A stretch of 33,247 bases of DNA from Candidatus Woesearchaeota archaeon (GCA_014729675.1 WJJM01000014.1:1-33247), one strand, 5' to 3'. Positions 6,706 through 17,170 are shown, counted from the first letter of the stretch. Notes: generated from the letters alone by a model not told the origin. Made by a program: numbers and translations.

Positions 6706-9700
6706 TCATACATCTTCAAGGCTGTGTGCTGTATGGTATCCTGATACAAGATTAAGGTCTCCTGAAGATGTTCTTATTATCTTATCTTCTTTGTACAGCC
6801 TGTATCTGATATAATAATCTCCTGCAAAATCATCTGTATATTCATAAGTGAATGCAAACAGTTCTGTCTTTTTCGGGCCTATTTTGTAAGGGCCGTAGAT
6901 TTCAGATGCTAATGTATTTGGGCCTCCAAACATGGACATGAATAGTCCTGACAATGATGATGAAGGCCTATAAGATACTTCTGGCTCTGAGTTTATGTCA
7001 AATTCTACAGAATAATCTCCTTCTTCATCTTCCTGGTTAGATATAAGGATATAGACATCTGCAGTCCTTGTATTATTGTGCACATCAACCAGCACCAGGA
7101 ATTCTGAGGTGTTTATCCTTATAGGTACCGTCTCCTCATATATTGTCTGGCCGTAGGATTGGAGTTTGAAAGTGAGACCGATCATCCTTTCAGTCCTTAC
7201 TAATGGAGTCTTTAAGTTTATGTCAAAGTCTATAGACTCTCCAGGCCTTAGTGAATCGTAGCCTTTTGAATCTGAAACACCCCATCTCAAAAGTGCAGGC
7301 TCTCTTATGAAATCCTTCAGTATCCAGCCTGTAAGTCTTATGAAATCCCAGCCAAGGATCTTTCTTGGATGCAATATTACAGGGGGCTTTTCTTCTGTCT
7401 CAGCCCTGTCAACAGCTACACTTATATTTGAAATGGTTGAATTTCCCCTGTTCGTGAACCTTACTGAAAGTTTTTTATCCTCTCCTGAAAATGCAGAATC
7501 AGGAGCCTTATATTCATATCTTGTTATCTTCCTTATCTGGTCAAGCTGCCTGTCTGAATAACGAGGAACAACCCTCTCTTCTCCTGTTTCAGGATCTATT
7601 ATCACTTCTTCTTCCTCAGGCTCTATCACTTCAGGAGGTGGCATCTCTGGAGGTATTATCTCTGGTAATTCCGGCTCTTCAGGAGGTATTACTATATCAG
7701 GGGTTCTTGTTCCACCGCCTCCTCCGCCAGTATCATCTGAACCTCCAAATCCTTCATCTATGCTTCCATCGCAATCATCATCAACACCATTCTCTATCTC
7801 TGCAGCTCCAGGATTTATAGAAGCGTTAGAATCATTGCAGTCAACTGGTCCGCAAAGGCCGCCTTCTATCGCATAGCTGTCATTGTCTGCGTCTGTACAA
7901 GATATGATATTCAGGGTATTGCTGCAAAGCTCTGCTCCGTCCTGAAATCCGTCATTTGGGGTTATGCATGCCTGCCAGATATCTCCTGCAGAAGTCTCTT
8001 GAGAGGAGATCTTGTCTGTCCTGTTATCATACAGGAATTCTATCTGTTCAGGAGACAAGGCTGTTGAATATATCCTTATATCATCAATGGTTCCGTTGAA
8101 TCCTCTGTCTGTAAACTGATCATCATAACCTATTGTCCAGTTTGCAGGGACAGGCATTATCTCGTTCCACTGGCTTAGGTTTCCGCCACATATCGGCCTT
8201 TCAATGCCGTTTATATACATGCTAACGTTATTGTTGCCTGCAGAAAAGTATTTCCATGTCACTGCTATGTGTGCCCACTGACCTTTTGATGAGACTGCTG
8301 CAAAATCCACTGCTGCAAATGACTGATAATTGGTTGTGCCTTTTTCAGGCCAGAAGAAAAATGAATTATTGCTTCCGCAGTCGCTTGAGAATGCTATCTC
8401 TATGCCTCTTGCACCTGTTCCGTTGGAAGGTTCAAGTATGTTCTTATTTGTTCCGTCATCGTTCTCAAACTCTTCAGGCTTGACCCATGCTGTGAATGTT
8501 CCTTCTGAAAGGTTGAAATCAAGCTTTCCCTGTCCCTGCACGATTATACTGTCTGAGTCTGGTCCTCTGTCTTCTCCGTCAAATGAGTATGCGCCTTTTC
8601 CATCATAGCCGGCTGTTAATGAATATGCTGCCTTATGGACTCTTGCATCATTGTCCTCTGAATATTCTTTGGCAAAGGTGGAATTTGAAGATTCAAAAGG
8701 AAGTATGAGCTCTTCAAAACTGCTGCTGTTTCTTTTCCATGATATAATATTCTTTACAGGATTTGAATCTGAAGTTGACTGATTATAGACTGTAATGTTC
8801 TCCTGAGTAAGGTTGGTACCTAAAGACGAATTAAGTATTGGTTTTAATTGTGTCGGAGGATTTGAATCAAGATAGAATATTCTTGTCTCTGATGTATTTG
8901 AATTACCTGAATCATCAGAGCAAGTTATATTCCATTGATATGTTCCGTCTGCAAAAGATACTGAATGGGCTGCAGGTGTTGCATTTGGCGATGAAACTGA
9001 TGCATTTACAGTTCCATCTATAGTCAGATTGCAGTCAAGACTGCTGTCCAGATCGTCTGTAGCTGTCCAGTTGAAAGTTATGCTTGATGATGTTGTATAG
9101 TATTCATCATCAGGAGCATTTAGCTGAACAGAAGGAGGAACAGTATCATTGGCACTAGTAAGATTTACAATAAATGTCCTGTTTTCAGTCTGGTTAGAGT
9201 TTTCTAAGCTGTCATTGCACCAAACCCAATAGAGGTATTCATCTTCTGTCAAATTGACAACTGTATAATATGCAAAAGTATCTGCATCATTGTTGTTTAT
9301 GCTCATAGGATATTCTATAACTGCTTTTTCCTCTGGGCCATAGGATATCAGAGAATCTGAACCTGAAAGATATGATGCATTTATCCATGAATGTGAACGG
9401 GATGTGTTGGATATCCTTGCTTCATCTATAAGTCCTGGGAATCTTCTGTCTGAATGTGCGTCTTCTCCTCTGCCGATGTAAAGATCATCTGTCTGGACAT
9501 TTGTACTCTGGTTGAAGTTCAAAGAATTGTTGTCTTCCTGCCCGTCTATATAGAGCCTTACTTTTCCTTCAGATTTATTATAGACAGCTGCAAGATAATA
9601 CCATGTTTTGGTGGATAATGTTGTGTTTGATATGAGATTAGCATTATTACCTCCATAGGACATGACAAAATCAACAAGATCATCTTTTATCCTAAAACTG

Positions 9701-12039
9701 TATTGATCATCTCCTGCCCAATTATCATCTCCTTTATCTATTATCTTTTCTTGAGTAGAACCAAGAGAACTTTCTCTGTAGACCCATGCTTCAAAACTTT
9801 TACTGCCCAGGATATTCAACGAAGCGTGATTTGAGACTACTATCCTGTCTGAATTGCTGTCAAAATCATAAGAACCATCTATCTTACCTGATGAGTTGAA
9901 TGATGCATCTGTATTAGTGCCGTTATTGATGCCTGTTGAATCATTTATCTGGCCTGACTGCTCTTCGAGATGATGGACCATAACATACTTGCTGCTCCAG
10001 ACATCTGATGCATCTTCTGATGCATTGTTTGAGCAGTTATAGTAAAGATATATATAATCTGACAAAGATGGGTCTATCTGAGGGACTTTTACCCAGACAA
10101 ATGAATCTCCTGAACTATCCCATGACTCCATCTCATGAGACAATAATGTTGAATCATCTGCATCGTAAAATCTTATGCCTTCTTTTCTTGCTTTTGAATA
10201 GTTTATATTAGTGGAGTCAAGCTTTATCAATCCAGGGAAATCTACAAGAGCTTCAGAACCCCATGGTGTATTAAATGTGAGTTTTTTTCTATGGGAACAG
10301 TTATAATCTGCCCAAGGATCCCAGTTAAGTATGCATGATGACAGATTTTTATCTGCAGTTATGTTTATAGTTGCATAGGTCTTGTTTATGGTAGATCCAT
10401 TTGAAGGAGTTGGAGCTGTAAAAGTCATATTGATTTCTGAAGGCTGTATCTCCTGGCTGCTTATGCTAATAAATCCTTCAGGATCTATGATGTTCTGATA
10501 TGTAGTGTTTATCCAGTTGCTGTCCAAAGAAAAGTTCATTATCCTGACTTCATCTATCTGGCCATCGAAATAATCTGTAAGGCCTCTTCCATCAGTCCTT
10601 CTAACGCCAATATCAACAGCGCTTGATGTTGAGGCATTTCCAGCTGTTGTGCCTGCCTGAGTTCCATTAAGTTTTCCATCTACGTAGATCTCAAGATCAG
10701 TATCTTTTCTTATGCCCACTATATGATACCATGTTCCATCAGTCAACACTGCATCTGAAGTTACTGACTGAACATTATTTCCAGCAATTTCATAGCTAAA
10801 AACTCCACTTCCTCCGGCACCTAGAGAAAGCTGATATGTTTCATACTGGCCGTTGTCTTTCTTTTCAATGATAGTCTTGTCTGCAGTTGTTGTCTCTATC
10901 CATGCAGAGACTGCTATATGGGTTCCGTTGCCGTTAAGATGATTGCCTGAAATGTCTGTTATATGATCATCTCCTGAGATATTTAATGATCCATCTAAAA
11001 TGCCTTCTATCTTTTCATCCCCTTCGAAATTTACAGCATTCCCATGGGCAGAATATTTGCTTGAATCATTCCTGTCTAAAGTTCCTGATTCAGAAAGATG
11101 CCAAACTCCAAGGAAATTAGAGTTCCACACTGATGATGGATCCTGATTATCAAGGGCAGCAGGATTTCCATAATATATGTATATGGTATTATTGGCTGTT
11201 GAATTAAGATAAGGCATATTTACCCAGATCTCAGCATTTTCTGATGTAGAGTCCCATCTTTCTAGTTCATAACTTAAGTTGTTGTTTGATTCGTCTGTGA
11301 ATCTTATGTCCTCTCCATCTGATTTGGCATCTGAAAAGTTAAAATTGCTTGAGTTAAGCTTTATGAAAAGAGGAAAATCCTGAAGGTCTGCAGCAATCTT
11401 ATTATCAGATATGACTATCTCTTTTCTGTAATCCCAATCATCATCCCACCAGCTTGATCCTGAGATTGAAGCTCCTGAAGTTTGTGATTGGCCAGAACTG
11501 CCTGATGTGCCCATCAAAGGAAGATTTGATGATGAGCCTGATCCTAAAACTGATATCTCCCGGATGTTAAAGATGTTATCATTGAATTCTGAACTTAGAG
11601 TGTATGTTTTCTGATCTGGAGGAGTTAAGACTGAATAGCTTATCTCTGCTGTGCGGTTTACATCTTCAATAATCCATTCAAGCTTAAAATGATCATCATC
11701 ATAGACAGATACCTCTGCTCCGCCTGAATCTGTTATTGTCCAGTCTGAAGGATATATCTCTGCTATGGTCATATCAGGCATGTATCCTGAGACTGATATG
11801 TCCAATGTGATCGATGCTTCAGTAGATGAAGGTATGGAATTGTCGCTGCATCCTGCACATGATATTGTCATTTCTACAGATATAGGGCCTGATTCCCCTA
11901 TGAAATACCCTGTTAAAGATGGATCAACGATTGTTAAGATCAGTATAGTGGCTGATAAAAATATAAGGAACAGTCTGACAGAATAAGGCAGGCTCTGTAT
12001 ATGCCTATACAATCCATCAATATATCTTTTGAATGTCAT
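6706..12039 (-). CDS. giant surface protein with two DUF2341-LamG modules, a third LamG and a MopE-like motif (1777 aa)
   Basis: A membrane-anchored exported protein. Residues 22-38 are the N-terminal membrane segment, followed by LTGYFIG (42-48). DUF2341 begins near 197 (WWDDDWDYRKEIVI) with LamG to about 515. An Ig-like domain near 540-573 is interrupted by a second DUF2341-LamG unit (about 575-900) and resumes at IEYPMSINNN. Ig-like domains follow, then a third LamG (about 1136-1340), a calcium-type motif DCNDSNASINPGA (about 1400-1435), a Gly-rich linker and a Pro/Glu-rich stalk (1446-1483). The C-terminal beta-rich region has no membrane anchor. LamG and DUF2341 domains usually bind carbohydrate or act in adhesion. 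N-glycosylation sequons are dense. The start overlaps the 1589-aa gene by 4 nt (ATGA), so the two are coupled. Confidence 0.9.
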   Translation of the reverse strand: MTFKRYIDGLYRHIQSLPYSVRLFLIFLSATILILTIVDPSLTGYFIGESGPISVEMTISCAGCSDNSIPSSTEASITLDISVSGYMPDMTIAEIYPSDWTITDSGGAEVSVYDDDHFKLEWIIEDVNRTAEISYSVLTPPDQKTYTLSSEFNDNIFNIREISVLGSGSSSNLPLMGTSGSSGQSQTSGASISGSSWWDDDWDYRKEIVISDNKIAADLQDFPLFIKLNSSNFNFSDAKSDGEDIRFTDESNNNLSYELERWDSTSENAEIWVNMPYLNSTANNTIYIYYGNPAALDNQDPSSVWNSNFLGVWHLSESGTLDRNDSSKYSAHGNAVNFEGDEKIEGILDGSLNISGDDHITDISGNHLNGNGTHIAVSAWIETTTADKTIIEKKDNGQYETYQLSLGAGGSGVFSYEIAGNNVQSVTSDAVLTDGTWYHIVGIRKDTDLEIYVDGKLNGTQAGTTAGNASTSSAVDIGVRRTDGRGLTDYFDGQIDEVRIMNFSLDSNWINTTYQNIIDPEGFISISSQEIQPSEINMTFTAPTPSNGSTINKTYATINITADKNLSSCILNWDPWADYNCSHRKKLTFNTPWGSEALVDFPGLIKLDSTNINYSKARKEGIRFYDADDSTLLSHEMESWDSSGDSFVWVKVPQIDPSLSDYIYLYYNCSNNASEDASDVWSSKYVMVHHLEEQSGQINDSTGINNGTNTDASFNSSGKIDGSYDFDSNSDRIVVSNHASLNILGSKSFEAWVYRESSLGSTQEKIIDKGDDNWAGDDQYSFRIKDDLVDFVMSYGGNNANLISNTTLSTKTWYYLAAVYNKSEGKVRLYIDGQEDNNSLNFNQSTNVQTDDLYIGRGEDAHSDRRFPGLIDEARISNTSRSHSWINASYLSGSDSLISYGPEEKAVIEYPMSINNNDADTFAYYTVVNLTEDEYLYWVWCNDSLENSNQTENRTFIVNLTSANDTVPPSVQLNAPDDEYYTTSSSITFNWTATDDLDSSLDCNLTIDGTVNASVSSPNATPAAHSVSFADGTYQWNITCSDDSGNSNTSETRIFYLDSNPPTQLKPILNSSLGTNLTQENITVYNQSTSDSNPVKNIISWKRNSSSFEELILPFESSNSTFAKEYSEDNDARVHKAAYSLTAGYDGKGAYSFDGEDRGPDSDSIIVQGQGKLDFNLSEGTFTAWVKPEEFENDDGTNKNILEPSNGTGARGIEIAFSSDCGSNNSFFFWPEKGTTNYQSFAAVDFAAVSSKGQWAHIAVTWKYFSAGNNNVSMYINGIERPICGGNLSQWNEIMPVPANWTIGYDDQFTDRGFNGTIDDIRIYSTALSPEQIEFLYDNRTDKISSQETSAGDIWQACITPNDGFQDGAELCSNTLNIISCTDADNDSYAIEGGLCGPVDCNDSNASINPGAAEIENGVDDDCDGSIDEGFGGSDDTGGGGGGTRTPDIVIPPEEPELPEIIPPEMPPPEVIEPEEEEVIIDPETGEERVVPRYSDRQLDQIRKITRYEYKAPDSAFSGEDKKLSVRFTNRGNSTISNISVAVDRAETEEKPPVILHPRKILGWDFIRLTGWILKDFIREPALLRWGVSDSKGYDSLRPGESIDFDINLKTPLVRTERMIGLTFKLQSYGQTIYEETVPIRINTSEFLVLVDVHNNTRTADVYILISNQEDEEGDYSVEFDINSEPEVSYRPSSSLSGLFMSMFGGPNTLASEIYGPYKIGPKKTELFAFTYEYTDDFAGDYYIRYRLYKEDKIIRTSSGDLNLVSGYHTAHSLEDV

Positions 12040-15000
12040 CTTTTGCCTGTTTTTTTCTTAGTTTTTTTAGATCTTTTTTTAGTGGACCTTTTAGTCTTTT
12101 TCTTAAGTTTTTTGGATTTTTTTCTTGCTGATCTTTTCTTTTTTACCTCTGCAAGAGGTGACAACAAGAATATTATGGCTAGAATTATTATCAATATCCA
12201 CCAATAGCTGCATATATACATAAATCTCCCATAATCTTTTCCAAGGAATATGCAATCTGATATATGGGCTCCATTTTCATAATCAACCTGTTTTTCAGTT
12301 TTTTTAGCAGGTTCTGTTTCTATTGGCTCTTCTGTTTCAAGAGTCTCTTCAACAGGGCATTCACCACAATCTTCTGGACAGTTGCTGCAGTCTTCCCCTA
12401 CTGAAGAGGCTGTTGTACATATCCCATCTCCGCAGTAGATGTCTGAACCATAGGATGATCCAGATATTTGGACAGCTTCTCCTTGTTTAGCTGGTGATAT
12501 TGTACCTTTTATTCCAGAGTATGTCAGATTTTCTACTTTTATCCAGTTTCCAAGGTCTGTGCAGGTTATACTTCCTTTTGTATAGCCTGCAGAGTTTCCC
12601 AGGCAGGTTGTAAAGTCTGTCTCATTATTGCCAGTACAATCATTTGTTATCTGCGCTACTTGAGAGATCTCATCATCTTTTACACATAAGCTTATGAAAT
12701 TGTTGTCTTGTATGAACAATGTTTTTGTCTCTCCTGGAAGGAGCTGTGATGAAAGATTTACAGCTATCCCTTGATTAGTTCCTGTGTTTATTATCTCTAT
12801 GGACACTTCAGACAAATATATCTTTGAAGTGTTTGAAAAGTTATGAGTGAAGTTCATGAGAATATTGGCTCCATCATAAAATCCTAATGTATTTGTTCCA
12901 GACCAAGAGTTTCCATCTATGTCTGTATTGTTGTTTACTTTTATATCTAAGTTTATTCCTGACTGGGAAACATCATCTTCATTGAAGATAAGATAATCTT
13001 CATCATCCGCTTTGTTGTCCTGATCTATATCTTCAAAGATATAGAATGATGCTTTTTCAGTATCATTTGTGTTGTTTGATGAATCTTTTGCTATTATCGT
13101 TATGTTGTAATCTGCAATTATAGAGGTATTTGAAAAAGTTCCTGTGTAAAGTCCATTGTTTTTGTTTAAAGTTATAGTCTGGAATGATGTGTTCCAGGTT
13201 ATGTTTGCCTTTACTTCAGTTATGCTGTCATAATAAGGATCTATAACTGTTGCGTTTATGCTTATTGTTGAGTTTTGCGAGAAGTTTTTGTTGTTTGGCT
13301 GGACATTTGTTACACTTGGATTTGAAATATCTAATATATTGAAACTTCCGCTTGTTGTATTGCTGTTTCCTGCATTGTCTGTTGCATTTATAACTATGTT
13401 ATAATTTCTAGGGAGGAGTGTTTCCTGGAAGTTATTTTTGTAATACCATTGTGTTCCATTGAAAATTAACTGGATAGTTGTTTTTGTTGAATTTGGGTAT
13501 GTGATTGTTGCTGTAACTGTTGCATTTTCATTGGTTTCTATATTGAATGGAACTGTATCATTTTGATTATAGTTTCCTGATGGAGTTGTTATTGTTATTG
13601 ATGGCGGAGTTGAATCAATACAGTTGTTATCATTGCTGTCTGTATCTCCATCACAGTCATTATCTAATGTATCTGCGCAAGAGGATTCTGGATCTTCATA
13701 GTTTGCTATTCCTGTGTAATCATTCTGCCATGAGCCTGCTGTGCATGATTTTTTAGAGCCGATGCATACTCCTGCCTGCTTGTCATTGTTTGGAGGAGCT
13801 TCTCCTGAGCCGTCTGCTGTTGTTCCATTGCAATCATCGTCAATACCATTGCAGATATCAGAAGCAGCAGGGTTGATGGATGTATTAGTGTCATTGCAGT
13901 CATTTCCCTGTACTGTTGTACAGTTTATAGGGACGCAGTTGTATGTACTGCAGGAGCCGTCTGATGTAGAGTCTATGTATGTGTCTGTATCATTATCGCA
14001 GTAATATGTTAATGTTGGGCAGACTCCTCCTTCGTCTATGTTAGTATCGCAGTTGTCATCTACATTGTTGCATGTTTCATTTGCTCCTGGGTTGATGGAT
14101 GCATTAGTGTCATTGCAGTCATCTCCATCAAAAGCACATCCATCTGAAATATTGCAATTAGGACATACTCCGTATCCATCTCCATCATCGTCATCACACA
14201 CAGCTGTCTGAAGTGTTGTAAAATTAAAATATCCTGTTGTGTTGCAGTTGTTATCTGAATCACATGAAGTTACATTGTAATAGTATAACGTGTTGTTAGT
14301 TAGTGATGTTAGTTGGATAAAATGGCTGGTTGTTGAGTCATCTAATGGTTCTGTTGTTCCTAAACTTGTTGTTGTTCCATAGTTTACACTTGAATTTGCT
14401 AATTCGTTAGTGTTCCATGTTATGTTTGCTGATTGGTTTGTTATATCTGTTGCGTTTACATTTGTTATTGCTGGAGATGTCATATCAGTTACATTAAAAC
14501 TCTCTGAAGTAGAGTTCTGATTTCCAAAAGTATCGTTTGCTTTCAAATATATATCATATGTTCCTTGAGATGTAAGATTAGATGGATCAAGGGTTATAGA
14601 GCCGGATGATGATGCAGATTCATATAATATTGTCCCGTTTGGATATGTAATGTTGAATAAAGCTGTATCCAGATTTGTATCTGATGCAGTCCAGTTTATG
14701 ACAATAGAATCCACATTAAACTCTAAAACTGATGTATTCTTCCATATGCTTAATGACGGATCTGTGTTGTCTGCTTGGCCTATTGTTCCGCCTGATACAA
14801 AATTGTTCATGTTCATCAGATTGTTATAATCAGCTTTTAGCCATGCGTCAGAACGCTGAACCTCTGAAAATCGTACTTCAGAGTATATGCCATTTGCACA
14901 GCGATTACTCGCACGATTAACGTTGACACGCCATGCATCGAACAGTGAATCACCGCCATTATCATACGTCGTACCGTAAGCAGTACCGTCACGCCAGAAT

Positions 15001-16805
15001 TCCAGAACGTGACTACTGTTTTGCGTCATGGCATAATAATGCCAGTCTGTGTCCTTAAAATTAGTCGATAATTCCCAACCAGTGCCATCATCCTCGGTGC
15101 CCCTATAGGATAATCCGTATGAGTTAAAGCTATTGAGAACTGAATGATCTACCTGCCATGTGTTCCTATTGGTTGACGATCTGCCTGTATTAACAGTCGA
15201 TACATATCCTGCAGCATGAACATTGGCAATTGACGTAACCTTAGTAAGAGCTTCCCACGTTACCTGTGAAAAAGACTCCTCACTTGCAAATTGGTACTCT
15301 GCATACCGCCCCAGAGTTGCATCATCTGTATTGCCATCAAACTGCCAAGCATACCCAACACCACCAGTAACTCTTGTTACACTGCCTGTTCCACCCGCAA
15401 CAATAGCAAGGTCATCACCGTTGCTTGTCCGATCCTCAGCATCCCCAGATGTTGCCTCTTTGAAGATGTACACAGCCCTATGGTCGCTGTCATAAGCATT
15501 ATACTGACCGTAAGTGCTTCCTGCTGAAGGCTGTGAAGCTGTACTGTTTCCCCAGTACATCCATATAACTGTATCTTGTGTACTTGATACATTGGGGACA
15601 AGAACTGCAATCTCCATGTCTGCAGAAGAAGGATCATTGTCTGTAGAAAATGTCCTTATATCTATGGCTAACCTGTTTTCTCCATCATCTGTAAATCTTA
15701 TGTCTCCTCCTCCATTTAATGCAGAAGAGTTTCCATCAGCATCAAGAGGGCTGTTGGATGATTGCAATCCACTTACATTGTGAGTTAAGATCAAAGTCCA
15801 ATTCTTAAGGTCTGAATCTATATAATCATGATCAATAGTAAAGTTCATCCTGTGAGGGAATGATAGGTTCCACCATCCTGATTCTCCAAATCCTGGATCA
15901 TCTGGAGTCAATGTAAAGGTATATTCCTGCCCTTGAACAAGATTGTCTTTAAACAATATCCATTCTCCGAAACAGGATTGTTCTGTAAAATTCCATTCCC
16001 TGCATTTGTATAATTTTGTACCTTTTGCTGTTACTGTAACTGTGGCATTTGTGAAGTTTAGGTTTGTAGGGTCAATAGCATAAAGTTGCAGGTATCCTGG
16101 GTTTTTTTCTGTTTCAGTCAGATCATCAAGATTTATATCCTCAGAAAATGTTTCATAAAACTCCATCTTTTTGAACTCTATCTCTTTTACAGGATGTTCT
16201 GAAGGCTTTACTTTTATATTGTATTCTCCTTCATCGAGTTCTATTGGTTCTTCGCTTTGCTTTACTGCTTTTGTCTCATCTGTCAGGCTGTCTATTATCT
16301 CCATGTCTGCATCAACAGTATTGTTTCCTGCATCTTTTACTGCAGAAGTTATGTTTACTTTCCTTGCCTGACCCAACTCAAAAGCTTCTGTATGTGAGCC
16401 AACTAAGATCCTGAAATATTCATTGTTATAATCACGTATCTTTAATGTTACTCTCTCATGGCCTACAGACATATCTTTATCCAGAGTGTAATTTTTTATC
16501 CTTCCTTTTACAGATATAGGCAGAAGCTTATTGTAATCATGATGGAATATTACTGTCAATATTTTTGTCTGATCATCATAAGAAGTTGAGTCAAGTATAG
16601 CGTCATATCTTGCGTCTTCTTTAATCTTTTTACATAATGTGTAATCTGTACTATTTAATGTATCCTCTTTAGCTATGAAATATCCTGTTATATCTGAAGT
16701 GAAGAGATATACAAAAGATAATACTAAGAATAACGCTAAAACAGCTAAAAAAATATTTTCATTTCTCTTGATAGAGTATTTTTTACGGATTTTAAGATTT
16801 AACAC
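12036..16805 (-). CDS. giant double-anchored surface protein with DUF2341-LamG, Fn3-like and MopE-like repeats (1589 aa)
   Basis: Residues 18-37 are a membrane segment followed by ITGYFIA. Residues about 55-305 are a module shared with the giant at the right edge (DARYDAILDSTSYD, SHTEAFE). DUF2341 begins near 308 (GWWNLSFPHRM) and LamG spans about 450-655. An Fn3-like domain follows (ANITWNTNELANSSVNYG). Residues about 862-1062 hold MopE-like metal-binding motifs (DCNDTNASINPGA, DCNDTNTSINPAA). After Ig-like domains comes a Cys-rich module (CGDGIC...CSNCPEDCGEC, near 1455-1487), a membrane segment (about 1527-1548) and a 35-residue Lys/Arg/Ser tail. The start is GTG at 16805, with GAGGTG 8 nt upstream inside the preceding gene. 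The middle of the LamG region has foreign-looking codon use. Confidence 0.9.
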   Translation of the reverse strand: MLNLKIRKKYSIKRNENIFLAVLALFLVLSFVYLFTSDITGYFIAKEDTLNSTDYTLCKKIKEDARYDAILDSTSYDDQTKILTVIFHHDYNKLLPISVKGRIKNYTLDKDMSVGHERVTLKIRDYNNEYFRILVGSHTEAFELGQARKVNITSAVKDAGNNTVDADMEIIDSLTDETKAVKQSEEPIELDEGEYNIKVKPSEHPVKEIEFKKMEFYETFSEDINLDDLTETEKNPGYLQLYAIDPTNLNFTNATVTVTAKGTKLYKCREWNFTEQSCFGEWILFKDNLVQGQEYTFTLTPDDPGFGESGWWNLSFPHRMNFTIDHDYIDSDLKNWTLILTHNVSGLQSSNSPLDADGNSSALNGGGDIRFTDDGENRLAIDIRTFSTDNDPSSADMEIAVLVPNVSSTQDTVIWMYWGNSTASQPSAGSTYGQYNAYDSDHRAVYIFKEATSGDAEDRTSNGDDLAIVAGGTGSVTRVTGGVGYAWQFDGNTDDATLGRYAEYQFASEESFSQVTWEALTKVTSIANVHAAGYVSTVNTGRSSTNRNTWQVDHSVLNSFNSYGLSYRGTEDDGTGWELSTNFKDTDWHYYAMTQNSSHVLEFWRDGTAYGTTYDNGGDSLFDAWRVNVNRASNRCANGIYSEVRFSEVQRSDAWLKADYNNLMNMNNFVSGGTIGQADNTDPSLSIWKNTSVLEFNVDSIVINWTASDTNLDTALFNITYPNGTILYESASSSGSITLDPSNLTSQGTYDIYLKANDTFGNQNSTSESFNVTDMTSPAITNVNATDITNQSANITWNTNELANSSVNYGTTTSLGTTEPLDDSTTSHFIQLTSLTNNTLYYYNVTSCDSDNNCNTTGYFNFTTLQTAVCDDDDGDGYGVCPNCNISDGCAFDGDDCNDTNASINPGANETCNNVDDNCDTNIDEGGVCPTLTYYCDNDTDTYIDSTSDGSCSTYNCVPINCTTVQGNDCNDTNTSINPAASDICNGIDDDCNGTTADGSGEAPPNNDKQAGVCIGSKKSCTAGSWQNDYTGIANYEDPESSCADTLDNDCDGDTDSNDNNCIDSTPPSITITTPSGNYNQNDTVPFNIETNENATVTATITYPNSTKTTIQLIFNGTQWYYKNNFQETLLPRNYNIVINATDNAGNSNTTSGSFNILDISNPSVTNVQPNNKNFSQNSTISINATVIDPYYDSITEVKANITWNTSFQTITLNKNNGLYTGTFSNTSIIADYNITIIAKDSSNNTNDTEKASFYIFEDIDQDNKADDEDYLIFNEDDVSQSGINLDIKVNNNTDIDGNSWSGTNTLGFYDGANILMNFTHNFSNTSKIYLSEVSIEIINTGTNQGIAVNLSSQLLPGETKTLFIQDNNFISLCVKDDEISQVAQITNDCTGNNETDFTTCLGNSAGYTKGSITCTDLGNWIKVENLTYSGIKGTISPAKQGEAVQISGSSYGSDIYCGDGICTTASSVGEDCSNCPEDCGECPVEETLETEEPIETEPAKKTEKQVDYENGAHISDCIFLGKDYGRFMYICSYWWILIIILAIIFLLSPLAEVKKKRSARKKSKKLKKKTKRSTKKRSKKTKKKTGKR
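14840..15460 (-). other. LamG-coding segment with atypical codon use
   Basis: Within the 1589-aa gene, arginine codons switch to CGT, CGC, CGA and CGG (8 of the 12 I read), while flanking parts use AGA/AGG almost only. The segment also looks richer in GC. It corresponds to the LamG-like core (from about SGDAEDRTSNG to QRSDAWLKAD). This suggests the domain was acquired from a different genome and replaced or extended the resident one. Boundaries are approximate. Confidence 0.6.
15887..16632 (-). repeat. duplicated surface-protein module, copy in the 1589-aa gene
   Basis: The region encoding DARYDAILDSTSYD through TFTLTPDDPGFGE closely matches 31357-32115 in protein and DNA, including a 29-nt identical run (CTCAAAAGCTTCTGTATGTG followed by AGCCAACTA on the + strand). 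The two proteins share this module but differ on both sides, which points to duplication and domain shuffling. Confidence 0.85.
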
Positions 16806-17077
16806 CTTACAAGCACCTCTTTCTTATCGTATCTGCATCTCCAAATTTTGAGGAACTGTTCTACTTCATCAGCATCTTTTTCAGGAACAAGAAGAACAGC
16901 CCTTCCAAGCTGAGTGATATTAAACTCTTTTACAACTCCTGACTTCCCATCACGCCCCTTAAGAGCATAATAGAATCTTACCTTATCTTTTTTCAAAAGA
17001 TGTTCGGTCGAGTAACTAAATAGAAACATAGGTGAATACTTTTTTCTTTCTAAAATAACCTCTTTTTCCCCGCTCAT
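16799..17077 (-). CDS. 92-aa protein of unknown function, first gene of the giant-protein operon
   Basis: I cannot name the family. It is basic and soluble, with no membrane segment. The core FYYALKGRDGKSGVVKEFNITQLGRAVLLV followed by a helix (EVEQFLKIW) is compatible with a small winged-helix-like fold, but that is a guess. It overlaps the 1589-aa gene by 7 nt, so the two are one transcript. Its ATG lies just downstream of a double operator-TATA-operator promoter. A short first gene behind multiple operators is a common arrangement for an autoregulator, which is the main reason to suspect a regulatory role. Confidence 0.65.
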   Translation of the reverse strand: MSGEKEVILERKKYSPMFLFSYSTEHLLKKDKVRFYYALKGRDGKSGVVKEFNITQLGRAVLLVPEKDADEVEQFLKIWRCRYDKKEVLVRC

Positions 17078-17080
17078 TTA

Positions 17081-17140
17081 GATATGTTATACTAGTTAAC
17101 TTAATTCATATATAAATCTTTCTATGTTATATAGGTTAAC
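17081..17140 (-). promoter_or_regulatory. proximal promoter module: operator - TATA - operator
   Basis: Operators TGTTATACTAGTTAAC (17085-17100) and TGTTATATAGGTTAAC (17125-17140) flank a - strand TATA box (17107-17117). The expected transcription start (about 17086) falls inside the first operator; the second sits just upstream of the TATA/BRE. Half-sites are GTTA-N7-TAAC. Binding at the start site would block polymerase. Confidence 0.7.
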
Positions 17141-17170
17141 AATAATATAGAGGAGAAAGAAGTAAAATCC

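Noticed and set aside
12036-12039. Frameshift joining the 1589-aa and 1777-aa genes into one protein
   Set aside because: The 1589-aa protein ends in a complete anchor and basic tail and the 1777-aa protein begins with its own anchor and LTGYFIG; the ATGA overlap is ordinary translational coupling.
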